In this document: piece by piece, positions 1 to 7,214 of the stretch
Layout: each line of letters begins with the position of its first letter
Numbering within the stretch: position 1 is the stretch's first letter
NCBI RefSeq assembly: GCF_004000215.1
Contig: NZ_RBVY01000001.1
Location: 62,001 to 126,000, forward strand
DNA: 64,000 bases
Origin: Nitratireductor alexandrii
Lineage (GTDB): Bacteria; Pseudomonadota; Alphaproteobacteria; Rhizobiales; Rhizobiaceae
Reading direction: 5' to 3'
The notes under the pieces: model-generated
What the model saw: the letters and a program-made list of their open reading frames with translations, nothing else
Told to the model about the DNA's origin: nothing
The model's database searches: none
Made by a program: the position numbers and the translations under genes

Positions 1-1307
1 TTCAGCAGGAGGCGCACATCGCGTCCGTCGATGGCGTGAACGGAAACCCGGTCCCGCGCTGCGATGGTTGCGGCATGGCCGATGGCGTGCCCATAAGAAA
101 AACATTGCGCTGTGACGCGGGCCGAGGCGACGGCTTCGTGTTCGGCGGAGAGACAGCGCCCCGCGGTCAGAAGACCCTCCGACGCCGGGGGAACGAAACA
201 GCCGAACGGGATCTCGTACCAATCCTCCAGCAGCCATTCCACGCGGGGCTTGTCGCCGCTGTGAAGCTCGATCGGCCAGGGTGAGCGGGCGATCCCGTCG
301 GCGAACTTGGCGCCGGTCACCACGTCGGCATTCGTCAGCGTCGCTCGTCCGCGCACCTGTCGGGTCTGGCGAACGCCGACCTGCACGCCGGTATCGTTGA
401 CCACGGTGTTCTCACAACCCGCAAGTGTGTCGCGGAAGAAGCGCGCATATTCGCGAACCTGCCGGCGTCCCTGCAGCTCGGCCTCGGAAAAATCCCGCCA
501 CAGCGTTGCGTTGAGTTCCCGGCCGTCCTCGCCGACGATGCGGGTACAGTTGCACATCAGCTCCGACGGACGCGTGGTCGGAAAAATCCAGATCTTGCGA
601 CGGGGCAGGGAATAGCCGTTGCCGTCGGCCTTCGCGATCAGTTCGCTGACCTCGACCGGCATGATGCTGTCGCTGCCGTAGGTGTGCTGGAACTTGTCGA
701 GGTCCGCATTCAGCATGCGGAAGACCATGGTTGGGTTCTGTACCGTGTGGCCGTCGCCCATATAGGTCTCCAGGCCGGCCATGGCCGAGAGCGCGCCGTC
801 GCCGGTGGCGTCGACACATGTTTTCGCCCGGATTTCGAGCCTGCCCGTTACGGTGGAGAGGAGGGCGCCTTCGAGCACCTGTCCTTCGCAGAGCGCGGCC
901 AGAATCTCGGCGTGGTAGATGACGCGGACTCCGGCGTCGGACAGCAGCGTGTCGGCCGCTTCGCGCCAGATCAGCGGGTCGTGCACGCGTGTCCAGGTCT
1001 TGCCATACCGTATCGGATCGGTCAGCCCGCCCCGCTTCTCCATTTCGGCGATGAAGTCGTCGACGAAGCCGAAGACGACCTTCTGCGGCGCGCGCTCCAT
1101 CCGGTCCGTGGCCTCGTAGAGCCCGCATATGGTTCCCGACAGGCCGGCCACGGCGCCGCCTCCGCAGAAGCCGTAGCGTTCGACCAGGACCACCGACGCA
1201 CCCGAACGCGCGGCGGTCACCGCGGCGGCGACGCCGGCCGCGCCTCCTCCGGCCACCAAGATGTCCGCGTCGATTCTCTCGACCGGTCTGCGATCCGTTT
1301 CGACCAT
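1..1307 (-). CDS. FAD-dependent oxidoreductase (FAD_oxidored type), cut by the window edge
   Basis: The frame is open from an ATG at 1307 to the left edge, about 435 codons. The N-terminus carries a Rossmann FAD-binding segment (DILVAGGGAAGVAAAVTAAR, residues about 15-34) followed by an acidic residue at the end of the second strand (LVE, about 41-43). The visible end has the FAD-contacting helix typical of this family (GHAIGHAATIAARDRV), so only a short C-terminus is missing. Proteins of this family oxidise small organic substrates using FAD; the substrate cannot be read from sequence. It is divergent from a TRAP transporter, so the imported compound may be its substrate (inference). The ATG follows a purine-rich GGAGATCGT stretch, which supports this start. 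Confidence 0.85.
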   Translation of the reverse strand, partial: MVETDRRPVERIDADILVAGGGAAGVAAAVTAARSGASVVLVERYGFCGGGAVAGLSGTICGLYEATDRMERAPQKVVFGFVDDFIAEMEKRGGLTDPIRYGKTWTRVHDPLIWREAADTLLSDAGVRVIYHAEILAALCEGQVLEGALLSTVTGRLEIRAKTCVDATGDGALSAMAGLETYMGDGHTVQNPTMVFRMLNADLDKFQHTYGSDSIMPVEVSELIAKADGNGYSLPRRKIWIFPTTRPSELMCNCTRIVGEDGRELNATLWRDFSEAELQGRRQVREYARFFRDTLAGCENTVVNDTGVQVGVRQTRQVRGRATLTNADVVTGAKFADGIARSPWPIELHSGDKPRVEWLLEDWYEIPFGCFVPPASEGLLTAGRCLSAEHEAVASARVTAQCFSYGHAIGHAATIAARDRVSVHAIDGRDVRLLL

Positions 1308-1536
1308 TGATACGATCTCCTCTTTGGATTTCTCAGTCCGACATTCGCTCTGATATGTTAGATGATTTTTTGCTAAATAAATGTTTTTAAACGAAAATAT
1401 GTTATCAAATAGGAAATATTGACAACTGACATATTACTAATATTCTACGGCTCGCCATCTCGTCAATGGTCGATTGGGCGCGCTGGAGCGTTCGGACGCC
1501 GACGACGCGGCGTTAATGATATCTTTGGAGGAACCG
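1308..1536. promoter_or_regulatory. AT-rich divergent promoter region
   Basis: This spacer between the divergent oxidoreductase and dctP is strikingly AT-rich in an otherwise GC-rich region, from about 1350 to 1450. It must hold promoters for both directions. No regulator gene lies beside it in the window. Confidence 0.7.
1419..1446 (+). promoter_or_regulatory. Predicted sigma70-type promoter for dctP
   Basis: TTGACA at 1419-1424 matches the -35 consensus, followed after 16 bases by TATTCT at 1441-1446 as a -10-like box. It lies about 90 bases before the dctP start codon. Prediction from consensus only. Confidence 0.5.
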
Positions 1537-2592
1537 ATGAAACGCAGATCACTTTTGGGCGCGGCCCTGACCGCTCCGGCGCTCTCCATGGCCACCGCAG
1601 CGTCGCCGGTTCTGGCGCAGGACAAGATTACCCTTCGCATGGCGACCAGCTGGAGCGGCGGGTATACGATGGAGCTGATGGCGAATGCCTATGCAGAGGA
1701 AGTCGCCCGCCTGACCGACGGCCGGATCACGATCGAAACCTATCCCGGGGGTACGCTGGGCTCGGCCCTGGAAGTGTCGGATCTCGTCCGCAACGGCGTG
1801 GCCGACATGGGGCATACGTGGATGGGCTACGACTGGGGCGAGGATCGCACGACGATCCTGTTCGGAGGCTTTGCCGGGTCCTTCGACAGCGAGCGGATGC
1901 TTCACTGGCTCTATGTCGGTGGCGGGCGCGAGCTTTGGCAGGAGTTCCGGGCCGACAAATTCGACCTCGTCTCGATGCCGCTGGGCATCCGCACGCCGGA
2001 AGTGTTCCTGCACTCCAACAAGCCGGTGCGCACGCTCGAGGATTTTCAGGGTCTGAAGTTGCGGACCGCCGGGGCGTGGCTGGAAATATCGTCCGAACTG
2101 GGCGCCGCGCCGGTTACCGCGCCGATGGGCGAGGTCTACACGATGCTCGAACGCGGGGTCGTCGACGCCGTCGAGTCCGGTAGCCTGGGCGAGAACCAGA
2201 CCTCCGGTTTCCACCAAGTCGCGAAATACGTGATCCTGCCCGGCGCGCACCAGCCGGTGGCGCCTTTCGAGCTGGTGATCTCCCCCAGGGTCTGGGAAGG
2301 CTTCTCGGACGCCGATCGCGCACTGCTTCAGGACGCGGCGCGTCTGGTGACGCTCGATTGCTGGATGACCTTCGGGCAGCGCGATGCCATGGCAAAGACC
2401 TTTTACGAGGACGAGGGTAACGAGGTCATCGACCTAGCCCCCGAGGTGCAGAAAGCGATCTACCAGGCCGGTGCGGCCTATGCGGAGCGCAACGCGCAGG
2501 AAAACGAATGGTTTGCCCGCGTCTGGCAGAGCCAGAAAGAGTTCGATGCCTTGTGGCGGGGAGCCGAGCGGTATCGCAAGATCGAACGCTGA
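1537..2592 (+). CDS. dctP: TRAP transporter solute-binding protein, DctP family
   Basis: A 351-residue protein with an N-terminal export signal containing twin arginines (MKRRSLLG, cleavage probably after SPVLAQ near residue 28), so it is periplasmic and possibly Tat-exported. The rest has the DctP fold signature: ITLRMATSWSGG at the start of the mature chain, then AYAEEVARLTDGRITIETYP. It captures a carboxylate-like ligand and delivers it to the DctQM permease. The ATG at 1537 was chosen over an upstream start because GGAGGA at 1527-1532 is correctly spaced and the signal peptide begins here. It is the first gene of dctPQM. The ligand is unknown; C4-dicarboxylates, aromatic acids and other organic acids are all possible. 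Confidence 0.92.
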   Translation: MKRRSLLGAALTAPALSMATAASPVLAQDKITLRMATSWSGGYTMELMANAYAEEVARLTDGRITIETYPGGTLGSALEVSDLVRNGVADMGHTWMGYDWGEDRTTILFGGFAGSFDSERMLHWLYVGGGRELWQEFRADKFDLVSMPLGIRTPEVFLHSNKPVRTLEDFQGLKLRTAGAWLEISSELGAAPVTAPMGEVYTMLERGVVDAVESGSLGENQTSGFHQVAKYVILPGAHQPVAPFELVISPRVWEGFSDADRALLQDAARLVTLDCWMTFGQRDAMAKTFYEDEGNEVIDLAPEVQKAIYQAGAAYAERNAQENEWFARVWQSQKEFDALWRGAERYRKIER

Positions 2593-2609
2593 GGGTAATA
2601 CAGTCGCGT

Positions 2610-2632
2610 TGGCCGGCCTTGAGGGCCGGCCA
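2610..2632 (+). other. GC hairpin between dctP and dctQ
   Basis: A perfect 9-bp stem TGGCCGGCC / GGCCGGCCA encloses the loop TTGAG, 18 bases after the dctP stop. No run of T follows directly, so it is more likely an RNA-stabilising or partial-termination element than a full terminator. Such hairpins commonly raise the ratio of binding protein to permease. Confidence 0.7.
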
Positions 2633-2659
2633 TAATCATTTTCTCATCGAGGCATTCAT

Positions 2660-3199
2660 ATGGATTTTGCCAACCGGAATTCGGGCTGGCCGGGCACGCT
2701 GGCTGCGCATCTGGACAGGGTGACGCTCTGGAGCGGCGCGGCGGCGGCGCTCTTGTTTCTGCCGCTGGTCGTCGTCACCGTGTGGGAGGTGATCGCCCGC
2801 AAGATTCTGGGCGTTCCGACAACGTGGACCTTCGAGCTCGGTTACATGCTGACCGGGACGTATTTTCTGCTCGGCGGAGCAGTCACGCTGATGCGCGGCG
2901 AACACGTGCGCATCGATCTCGTCTACAGCCAGTTCGCTCCCCGCGGGCAGGCCGTCATCGACCTTGTCTTCCTGGCGGTTCTCTTTCTGCCGTTCTGCGT
3001 CCTGATCAGCCACGCCCTGTTCGACTACATGGCCGAGGCGTACCTGTCCGGCCGCACGACCGGCAAGAGCGCATGGAACCCGCCTGCCTGGCCGTTCCGC
3101 GCCATCATGTTCGCCAGTTTCGTTCTGCTGGCGCTGCAGGTGGTCGCGAAGATCCTGCACGCCGTCGCGGTGCTGACGACGAAGGAGCGGGCGCGATGA
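2660..3199 (+). CDS. dctQ: TRAP transporter small permease, DctQ family
   Basis: A 179-residue protein with four predicted membrane segments (about residues 22-48, 54-74, 94-120 and 143-172). DctQ-type features include the WEVIARKILG segment after the first helix and the RGEHVRIDLV segment after the second. DctQ forms the small membrane subunit that pairs with DctM for sodium-coupled uptake. It follows dctP after a 67-base gap with a hairpin and overlaps the dctM start by four bases (ATGA), so the two permease subunits are translationally coupled. Confidence 0.9.
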   Translation: MDFANRNSGWPGTLAAHLDRVTLWSGAAAALLFLPLVVVTVWEVIARKILGVPTTWTFELGYMLTGTYFLLGGAVTLMRGEHVRIDLVYSQFAPRGQAVIDLVFLAVLFLPFCVLISHALFDYMAEAYLSGRTTGKSAWNPPAWPFRAIMFASFVLLALQVVAKILHAVAVLTTKERAR

Positions 3200-4527
3200 T
3201 GGAGCTGTTGCCCGTCCTTATGTTCGTTTGCCTGTTCGTGCTGATCTTCTGCGGCGTCCAGGTGGCCTTGGCCCTGATGGTGTCCGGCTTCGTCTTCGGG
3301 CTCATCGAGTTCGATTTCAACCTGCGGCCGATCCTGTTCCAGTTCACCCAGAAGATCGATGAAACCGCGTCGAACTTCGTCCTGGCGGCCGTGCCGCTGT
3401 TCGTCTTCATGGGCGCTGTGCTCGAGCGGTCCGGCATCGCCGAGCAGCTGTTCCGCGCCGTGCAGCTTTGGACGGGGCGGCTGCCGGGTGGGCTTGCCGT
3501 CGGCACGATCCTGATGAGCATCATCTTCGCCGCCTCGACCGGCGTGGTCGGTGCGACCGAGGCCGTCATCGGCCTGCTGGCCATCCCGCCGATGCTGCGC
3601 CAAGGCTATGACAAAAGCCTGATCAGCGGCACGATCTGCGCGGGCGGATCGCTGGGGACCATCATCCCGCCCTCCGTCGTCGTCATCATCCTCGGGCCAG
3701 TGGCCGATGTTTCGATCGGCGATCTGATGGTGGGGATGATCGTGCCCGGTTCGATCCTGGCCCTGCTTTACCTCGTCTACGTGGTGGGGGTCGCGGTGGT
3801 CCAGCCGCACAAGGCGCCGCGGCCGGATCCGTCCCTTGCGGACTCCATGCCGCTGATCGACAAGCTGTGGATCACGCTCAAGGCCCTGATCCCGCCGCTT
3901 TTGATGATCTGCGCCGTGCTGGGCACCATTATCGCGGGCGTGGCCGCACCGACCGAGGCTGCCGCCATCGGGGCCGTGGCCGCGGTCGTGCTGGCCGGGT
4001 TTTATCGCACGCTCAGCCTGACGATGCTGAAGGATGCGGGCTGGCGGACGCTGATCGTGACTGCGATGATCATGTTCGTCCTGCTGGGCGGGTCAATGTT
4101 CACGGTCGCCTTCGGTTCGGTCGGCGGCATCACCCAGCTGCGCGGCGTGCTGGGCGATCTCGACGTCTCTCCGGCGGTCATGCTGGCGATCTTCCTGGGC
4201 ATCGTCTTCGTCGCCGGGTTCTTCCTGGAGTGGATCTCGATCATTCTGATCTTCATCCCGATCTTCATGCCGTTCGTGCGCGATGCCGGTTTCGACCCGG
4301 TGTGGTTCTGCATGCTGATCCTGCTGATCGTCCAAACCAGCTACCTCACGCCGCCTCTGGCGCCCGCGATCTTCTATCTGCGCGGCATCGCACCGCCGGA
4401 GATGACGCTGACCGACATGTATCGCGGCGTCGTGCCGTTTCTGGTGCTGCAGGCGATCTGCCTCGCCATCATGGCGGCGTTCCCCGGATTGGCCACCTGG
4501 CTTCCAGGTGTCTTGTTGGGCTTCTGA
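3196..4527 (+). CDS. dctM: TRAP transporter large permease, DctM family
   Basis: A 443-residue polytopic protein of the usual DctM length, hydrophobic throughout with about a dozen membrane segments. It has family motifs such as GGSLGTIIPPSVVVII in the middle, GVAAPTEAAAIGAVAA and the C-terminal QTSYLTPPLAPAIFYLRG. It is the sodium-driven transport channel of the TRAP system. The ATG at 3196 overlaps the dctQ stop. A much longer upstream reading in the same frame exists but only shadows dctQ, so it was rejected. Transposon remnants begin directly downstream, so anything once following dctM has been displaced. Confidence 0.92.
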   Translation: MMELLPVLMFVCLFVLIFCGVQVALALMVSGFVFGLIEFDFNLRPILFQFTQKIDETASNFVLAAVPLFVFMGAVLERSGIAEQLFRAVQLWTGRLPGGLAVGTILMSIIFAASTGVVGATEAVIGLLAIPPMLRQGYDKSLISGTICAGGSLGTIIPPSVVVIILGPVADVSIGDLMVGMIVPGSILALLYLVYVVGVAVVQPHKAPRPDPSLADSMPLIDKLWITLKALIPPLLMICAVLGTIIAGVAAPTEAAAIGAVAAVVLAGFYRTLSLTMLKDAGWRTLIVTAMIMFVLLGGSMFTVAFGSVGGITQLRGVLGDLDVSPAVMLAIFLGIVFVAGFFLEWISIILIFIPIFMPFVRDAGFDPVWFCMLILLIVQTSYLTPPLAPAIFYLRGIAPPEMTLTDMYRGVVPFLVLQAICLAIMAAFPGLATWLPGVLLGF

Positions 4528-4664
4528 ATGGAGCGTCGATGACACCATCGGCCGGGCGGTCGCGCGAAAACGATGCTATTCGGCTTCAACACCGATGGAT
4601 CCAAAGCGGCTTAACTGCGAACGGAGAATTTCTGGGGCATCGCAACCTTTCAAAGGAGCGAAGC

Positions 4665-5010
4665 TGAGACAGAAATCCGAAAAGCACAATGCGCCGCCCG
4701 ACAAAGTCGTCCAGGACATTTGCCGCAGGACCCGACGCCAGTATTCGGCCGAGGAGAAGATCAGCATCGTGCTGGAGAGACTGCGGGGGAGGACAGCATC
4801 GCCGCGCTGTCCCCTGGAGGAGATTGCCCAGAGCCTCTACTACAGCTGGTTCAAGGAATTCCTCGAAGCCGACAAACGGCGGTTTGCCGGTGACACAGTG
4901 CGGCATGCCACGGCACCGGAAGTCGAGTGAACTAAGGGCCGAGACCTCTACGCTGAAGGAGGACGTTGCCGACCTGACGCTTGAGAACCGACTACTCAAA
5001 AACGCATGCC
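4665..5010 (+). pseudogene. IS3-family OrfA transposase remnant, frameshifted
   Basis: Pieces of an IS3-family OrfA can be read in more than one frame. RRTRRQYSAEEKISIVLERL is at about 4721-4780, EIAQSLYYSWFKEFLEA at about 4821-4871, then after a shift near 4920 ELRAETSTLKEDVADLTLEN at about 4932-4991. Between the first two blocks the frame slips out and back, with EDSIAAL readable in the next frame, so compensating indels are present. The helix-turn-helix and leucine-rich C-terminus are recognisable. The reading ends abruptly at about 5005, where sequence of a second IS3 element in the opposite direction begins. It cannot make a functional transposase. Confidence 0.8.
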
Positions 5011-5143
5011 CGGAGATCCGCCGCATCATGTCGAGGTTCTGCTCGGTCGCACCCTTGGGGATGTATTAGAAGGACGAGCGCGCGATCGACAGCAGCTTGC
5101 ACAGCTGCTCGATGGACAGTTCCGGGTGGTCCGGCCCGATCAT
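5010..5143 (-). pseudogene. IS3-family OrfB N-terminal fragment with internal stop
   Basis: Reading leftward from an ATG at 5143 gives MIGPDHPELSIEQLCKLLSI, then ARSSF and a TAA at 5066-5068, then YIPKGATEQNLDMMRRIS in the same frame. This is the start of an IS3-family OrfB integrase-type transposase, whose normal text here is SSFYY. The stop and the loss of everything after about 45 codons make it a dead fragment. The junction with the opposite-facing OrfA remnant lies near 5005-5012. Confidence 0.8.
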
Positions 5144-5147
5144 GCCA

Positions 5148-5443
5148 CCCCTCACTTCCTGCCCAGGGCTTCAGCTTTCGTTCCAAAAAGGAGTTGGCCA
5201 CCGCCAGCTCCCCAATCTTGGCGTGGAGCTCCTTCACCTGCTCCTCGTCGCTCTCGGGCTTCTTGCGGCCTCCGCGTTCGAAGACGCCCAACGCGCCTTC
5301 GAGCAGGGCCCGCTTCCATCGGTGGATCATAGTCGGATGCACCCCAACCGGCTCGCCAGTTCGGCTGCCGTCTCCCCACCCTTCAGGGCTTCCAGCGCGA
5401 CCTTCGCCTTGAACTCGGGCGCGTGCTGCTTGCGTTTCGACAT
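5148..5443 (-). pseudogene. IS3-family OrfA remnant with one-base frameshift
   Basis: Starting at an ATG at 5443 the frame reads MSKRKQHAPEFKAKVALEAL, KGGETAAELASR, then runs out of frame into a stop at about 5327. Moving one base restores HPTMIHRWKRALLEGALGVF and then ELHAKIGELAVANSFLERKL. A single-base deletion near the LASR codons therefore broke the gene. A second slip near the end removes the usual stop after KPW. With the adjacent OrfB fragment this is the 5-prime half of one IS3 element facing left. Confidence 0.85.
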
Positions 5444-5534
5444 CTCTGATCTCCTTTTCGTCGAAGATCAGCAGATTGCAAATCGTAGCTTACTTCACTG
5501 TCCGATTTTCGGGGAGGCGCTCATTATGCCCTAG

Positions 5535-5555
5535 GAGACCTGTGCGCGGATAGGG
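5535..5555 (+). repeat. Left terminal inverted repeat of the IS5-family element
   Basis: Matches the complement of 6656-6676 at 19 of 21 bases. It lies 51 bases upstream of the transposase start. Confidence 0.75.
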
Positions 5556-5606
5556 CTAGACGCGTTGATAAGGCTGTGATTCCATCAATCCGTTCAAGGG
5601 GTTGAG

Positions 5607-6551
5607 GTGGATATGTCGTGTCGTCGAATTGGTCAAGAAGACTTTGGCTTTGGCGATCATCGGGGGCGTCGACAATCATCGCTGGACGATTTGGCGGGGC
5701 TGATCGACTGGTCGCGGGTCGAGAGCCAACTTGCTGATGTTTCCAGCGCAGCCAAGGGTGAGCCGGCCTGGTCGCCCCTGGCCTTGTTCAAGGCGATGCT
5801 GCTTGCGGTCTGGTATGATCTGTCGGACGTCAAGCTCGCCGAGGCGTTGGATGACAGAGGATCGTTCCGACGATTCTACGGGTTTTCAGCGTCGGAGCCG
5901 ACTCCCGAACGCACTGCCTTTGTGCGCTTTCGCAAAACACTGGTGTCGCGTGGGCTGGACAAGACGTTGTTCGATGCGATCACCGCTCAGTTGAAGGCGA
6001 AAGCGATCCGCGTCAAGACGGGCACGCTGGTCGACGCCACCATCATTGCCTCGGCCAGTGACGAAGACGAGGATGCCCATTGGGTCAAACACAAGGGCAA
6101 GCCTGCGGTTCATGGCTTCAAAGCACATGTCGGCGCCGACGCCGATACGGCGTTGGTGGAAGAGGTTGCCATCACACCGGCCAATGTCAATGACGGCAAG
6201 GCCGGGCCCGAAACCTTGCCCGACGATCCCGGCGAAGTCTTTGCCGACAGTGCGTATCGGGGAAAGCATTTTGGCGATGCCGTTCGGGCCAGGGGCGGCA
6301 CGCCGCGCGTTGTTTCTACTGGCCTGTGGGGACGCGACGAGGCTGAAACGATCGTGCGGCTTGAGGCCTGGAACCGACCGATCCATCACATCCGCGCACG
6401 CATCGAGAAGATCTTCGGCACCTGGAAACGCTGCTACGGTCTGCGACGAATGCGGTGGCGCGGACTTGCCAAAGCCGCTGCCCAGCTCCGCCTCACCGCC
6501 ATCGCCTACAACCTTAAGCGAACAATGTGCATTGTCGCCGGAGCGGCGTGA
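5607..6551 (+). CDS. IS5-family DDE transposase
   Basis: A 314-residue transposase with an N-terminal DUF772-like domain (SRVESQLADVSSAAKGEPAW, FKAMLLAVWYDLSDVKLAEA) and a DDE catalytic domain. The likely catalytic triad is D143 in GTLVDATII, D214 in VFADSAYRG and E267 in ARIEKIFGTWKR. The length matches the IS5 group and there is no internal stop, so it may be active. It mobilises the surrounding 1.1-kb element. The start was chosen as the first codon giving a full-length family match; the next methionines are only a few residues inside. It is the only intact gene in the IS nest. Confidence 0.9.
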   Translation: MDMSCRRIGQEDFGFGDHRGRRQSSLDDLAGLIDWSRVESQLADVSSAAKGEPAWSPLALFKAMLLAVWYDLSDVKLAEALDDRGSFRRFYGFSASEPTPERTAFVRFRKTLVSRGLDKTLFDAITAQLKAKAIRVKTGTLVDATIIASASDEDEDAHWVKHKGKPAVHGFKAHVGADADTALVEEVAITPANVNDGKAGPETLPDDPGEVFADSAYRGKHFGDAVRARGGTPRVVSTGLWGRDEAETIVRLEAWNRPIHHIRARIEKIFGTWKRCYGLRRMRWRGLAKAAAQLRLTAIAYNLKRTMCIVAGAA

Positions 6552-6655
6552 TTGCCAACGCCCCCCAGCCCGCAAAGTCGGAGCATCCGCCGGGCACCCC
6601 AGGACCCCCACGAATGCACTCCAGAAGTAAAAAGATACGCAAATTCAATGGCGTA

Positions 6656-6676
6656 TCCTATCCGCGCACAGATCTC
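6656..6676 (-). repeat. Right terminal inverted repeat of the IS5-family element
   Basis: Complementary partner of 5535-5555, 105 bases beyond the transposase stop. IS3-type transposase sequence starts within about ten bases to its right. Confidence 0.75.
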
Positions 6677-6684
6677 GCAAAAAC

Positions 6685-6830
6685 ATCAGCGTTGCCACGA
6701 GAACCTGGCCAAGGTGACACCTGCTGACGCCTACTTCGGCAGGGCGCCTGCCATCATCAAACAGCGCGAAAGGATCAAGCTACAGACCATCGAATATCGG
6801 TGCTTGCAGCACCGCAAGCTCGCCGCCCAA
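6685..6830 (+). pseudogene. IS3-family OrfB C-terminal fragment
   Basis: The frame reads CHENLAKVTPADAYFGRAP followed by IIKQRERIKLQTIEYRCLQH and RKLAA. This is the conserved C-terminal end of IS3-family OrfB, in which a TPADVYFGR motif precedes a basic helix. It lies directly right of the IS5-family terminal repeat and has the same orientation as the OrfA remnant at 4665-5010. The two may be the ends of one original IS3 element whose centre was lost when the other elements arrived (inference). Confidence 0.75.
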
Positions 6831-6831
6831 C

Positions 6832-7201
6832 GTCAAACCCCAGATGAAGCGGCACTCCGCCAATCTGCACCCCGAGTTGTGCCGAATGTTCTGAAGACGG
6901 CTTCCCGCAACTGGCCGAGACCAAGGTCACTCATAGCTGGGGCGGGTTCATCGCCTTCAGCTTCGACCACATGCCGCATATCGCCGACAAGGACGGAATT
7001 CACTATATCGGCGGCTGTTGCGGCAGCGGCGTGGCGATGATGTCGTATCTGGGCGATATCGCCGCCCGCAAGGCGCTCGGCCACGCCTACGACCCCACCT
7101 TTGAGGTCCCCTTCAAGAGGCAGCCCTTCTACACCGGCGATCCCTGGTTCATGCCGGCCATCATCGCCACCCTGGAACTGCGCGACCGTCTGCGCGTGTG
7201 A
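6832..7201 (+). pseudogene. C-terminal fragment of a DadA-like FAD amino-acid oxidoreductase
   Basis: The fragment reads MKRHSANLHPELCRMF, then after a one-base insertion near 6890 EDGFPQLAETKVTHSWGGF, HMPHIADKDGIHYIGGCCGS and GVAMMSYLGDIAARKALG, ending at a TGA at 7199-7201. This matches the last third of glycine/D-amino-acid oxidase-like (DadA) FAD enzymes, including the FAD-contacting GG.CGSGVA segment. The N-terminal FAD domain is absent: IS3 debris replaces it. Truncation plus frameshift make it non-functional. It converges with the MscS gene, leaving 13 bases between stops. Confidence 0.85.
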
Positions 7202-7214
7202 GGCCGGTCGAGGC

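Larger units (their letters stand above)
5535..6676 (+). mobile_element. IS5-family insertion sequence with terminal inverted repeats
   Basis: The element is bounded by 21-base imperfect inverted repeats: GAGACCTGTGCGCGGATAGG begins at 5535, and the complement of 6656-6676 reads GAGATCTGTGCGCGGATAGG. They agree at 19 of 21 positions. One full-length transposase gene lies between them. No matching target duplication is visible: the left flank ends CTAG, the right flank begins GCAA. Both flanks are IS3-family debris, but of different elements, so the copy sits at a rearrangement joint. Confidence 0.8.
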
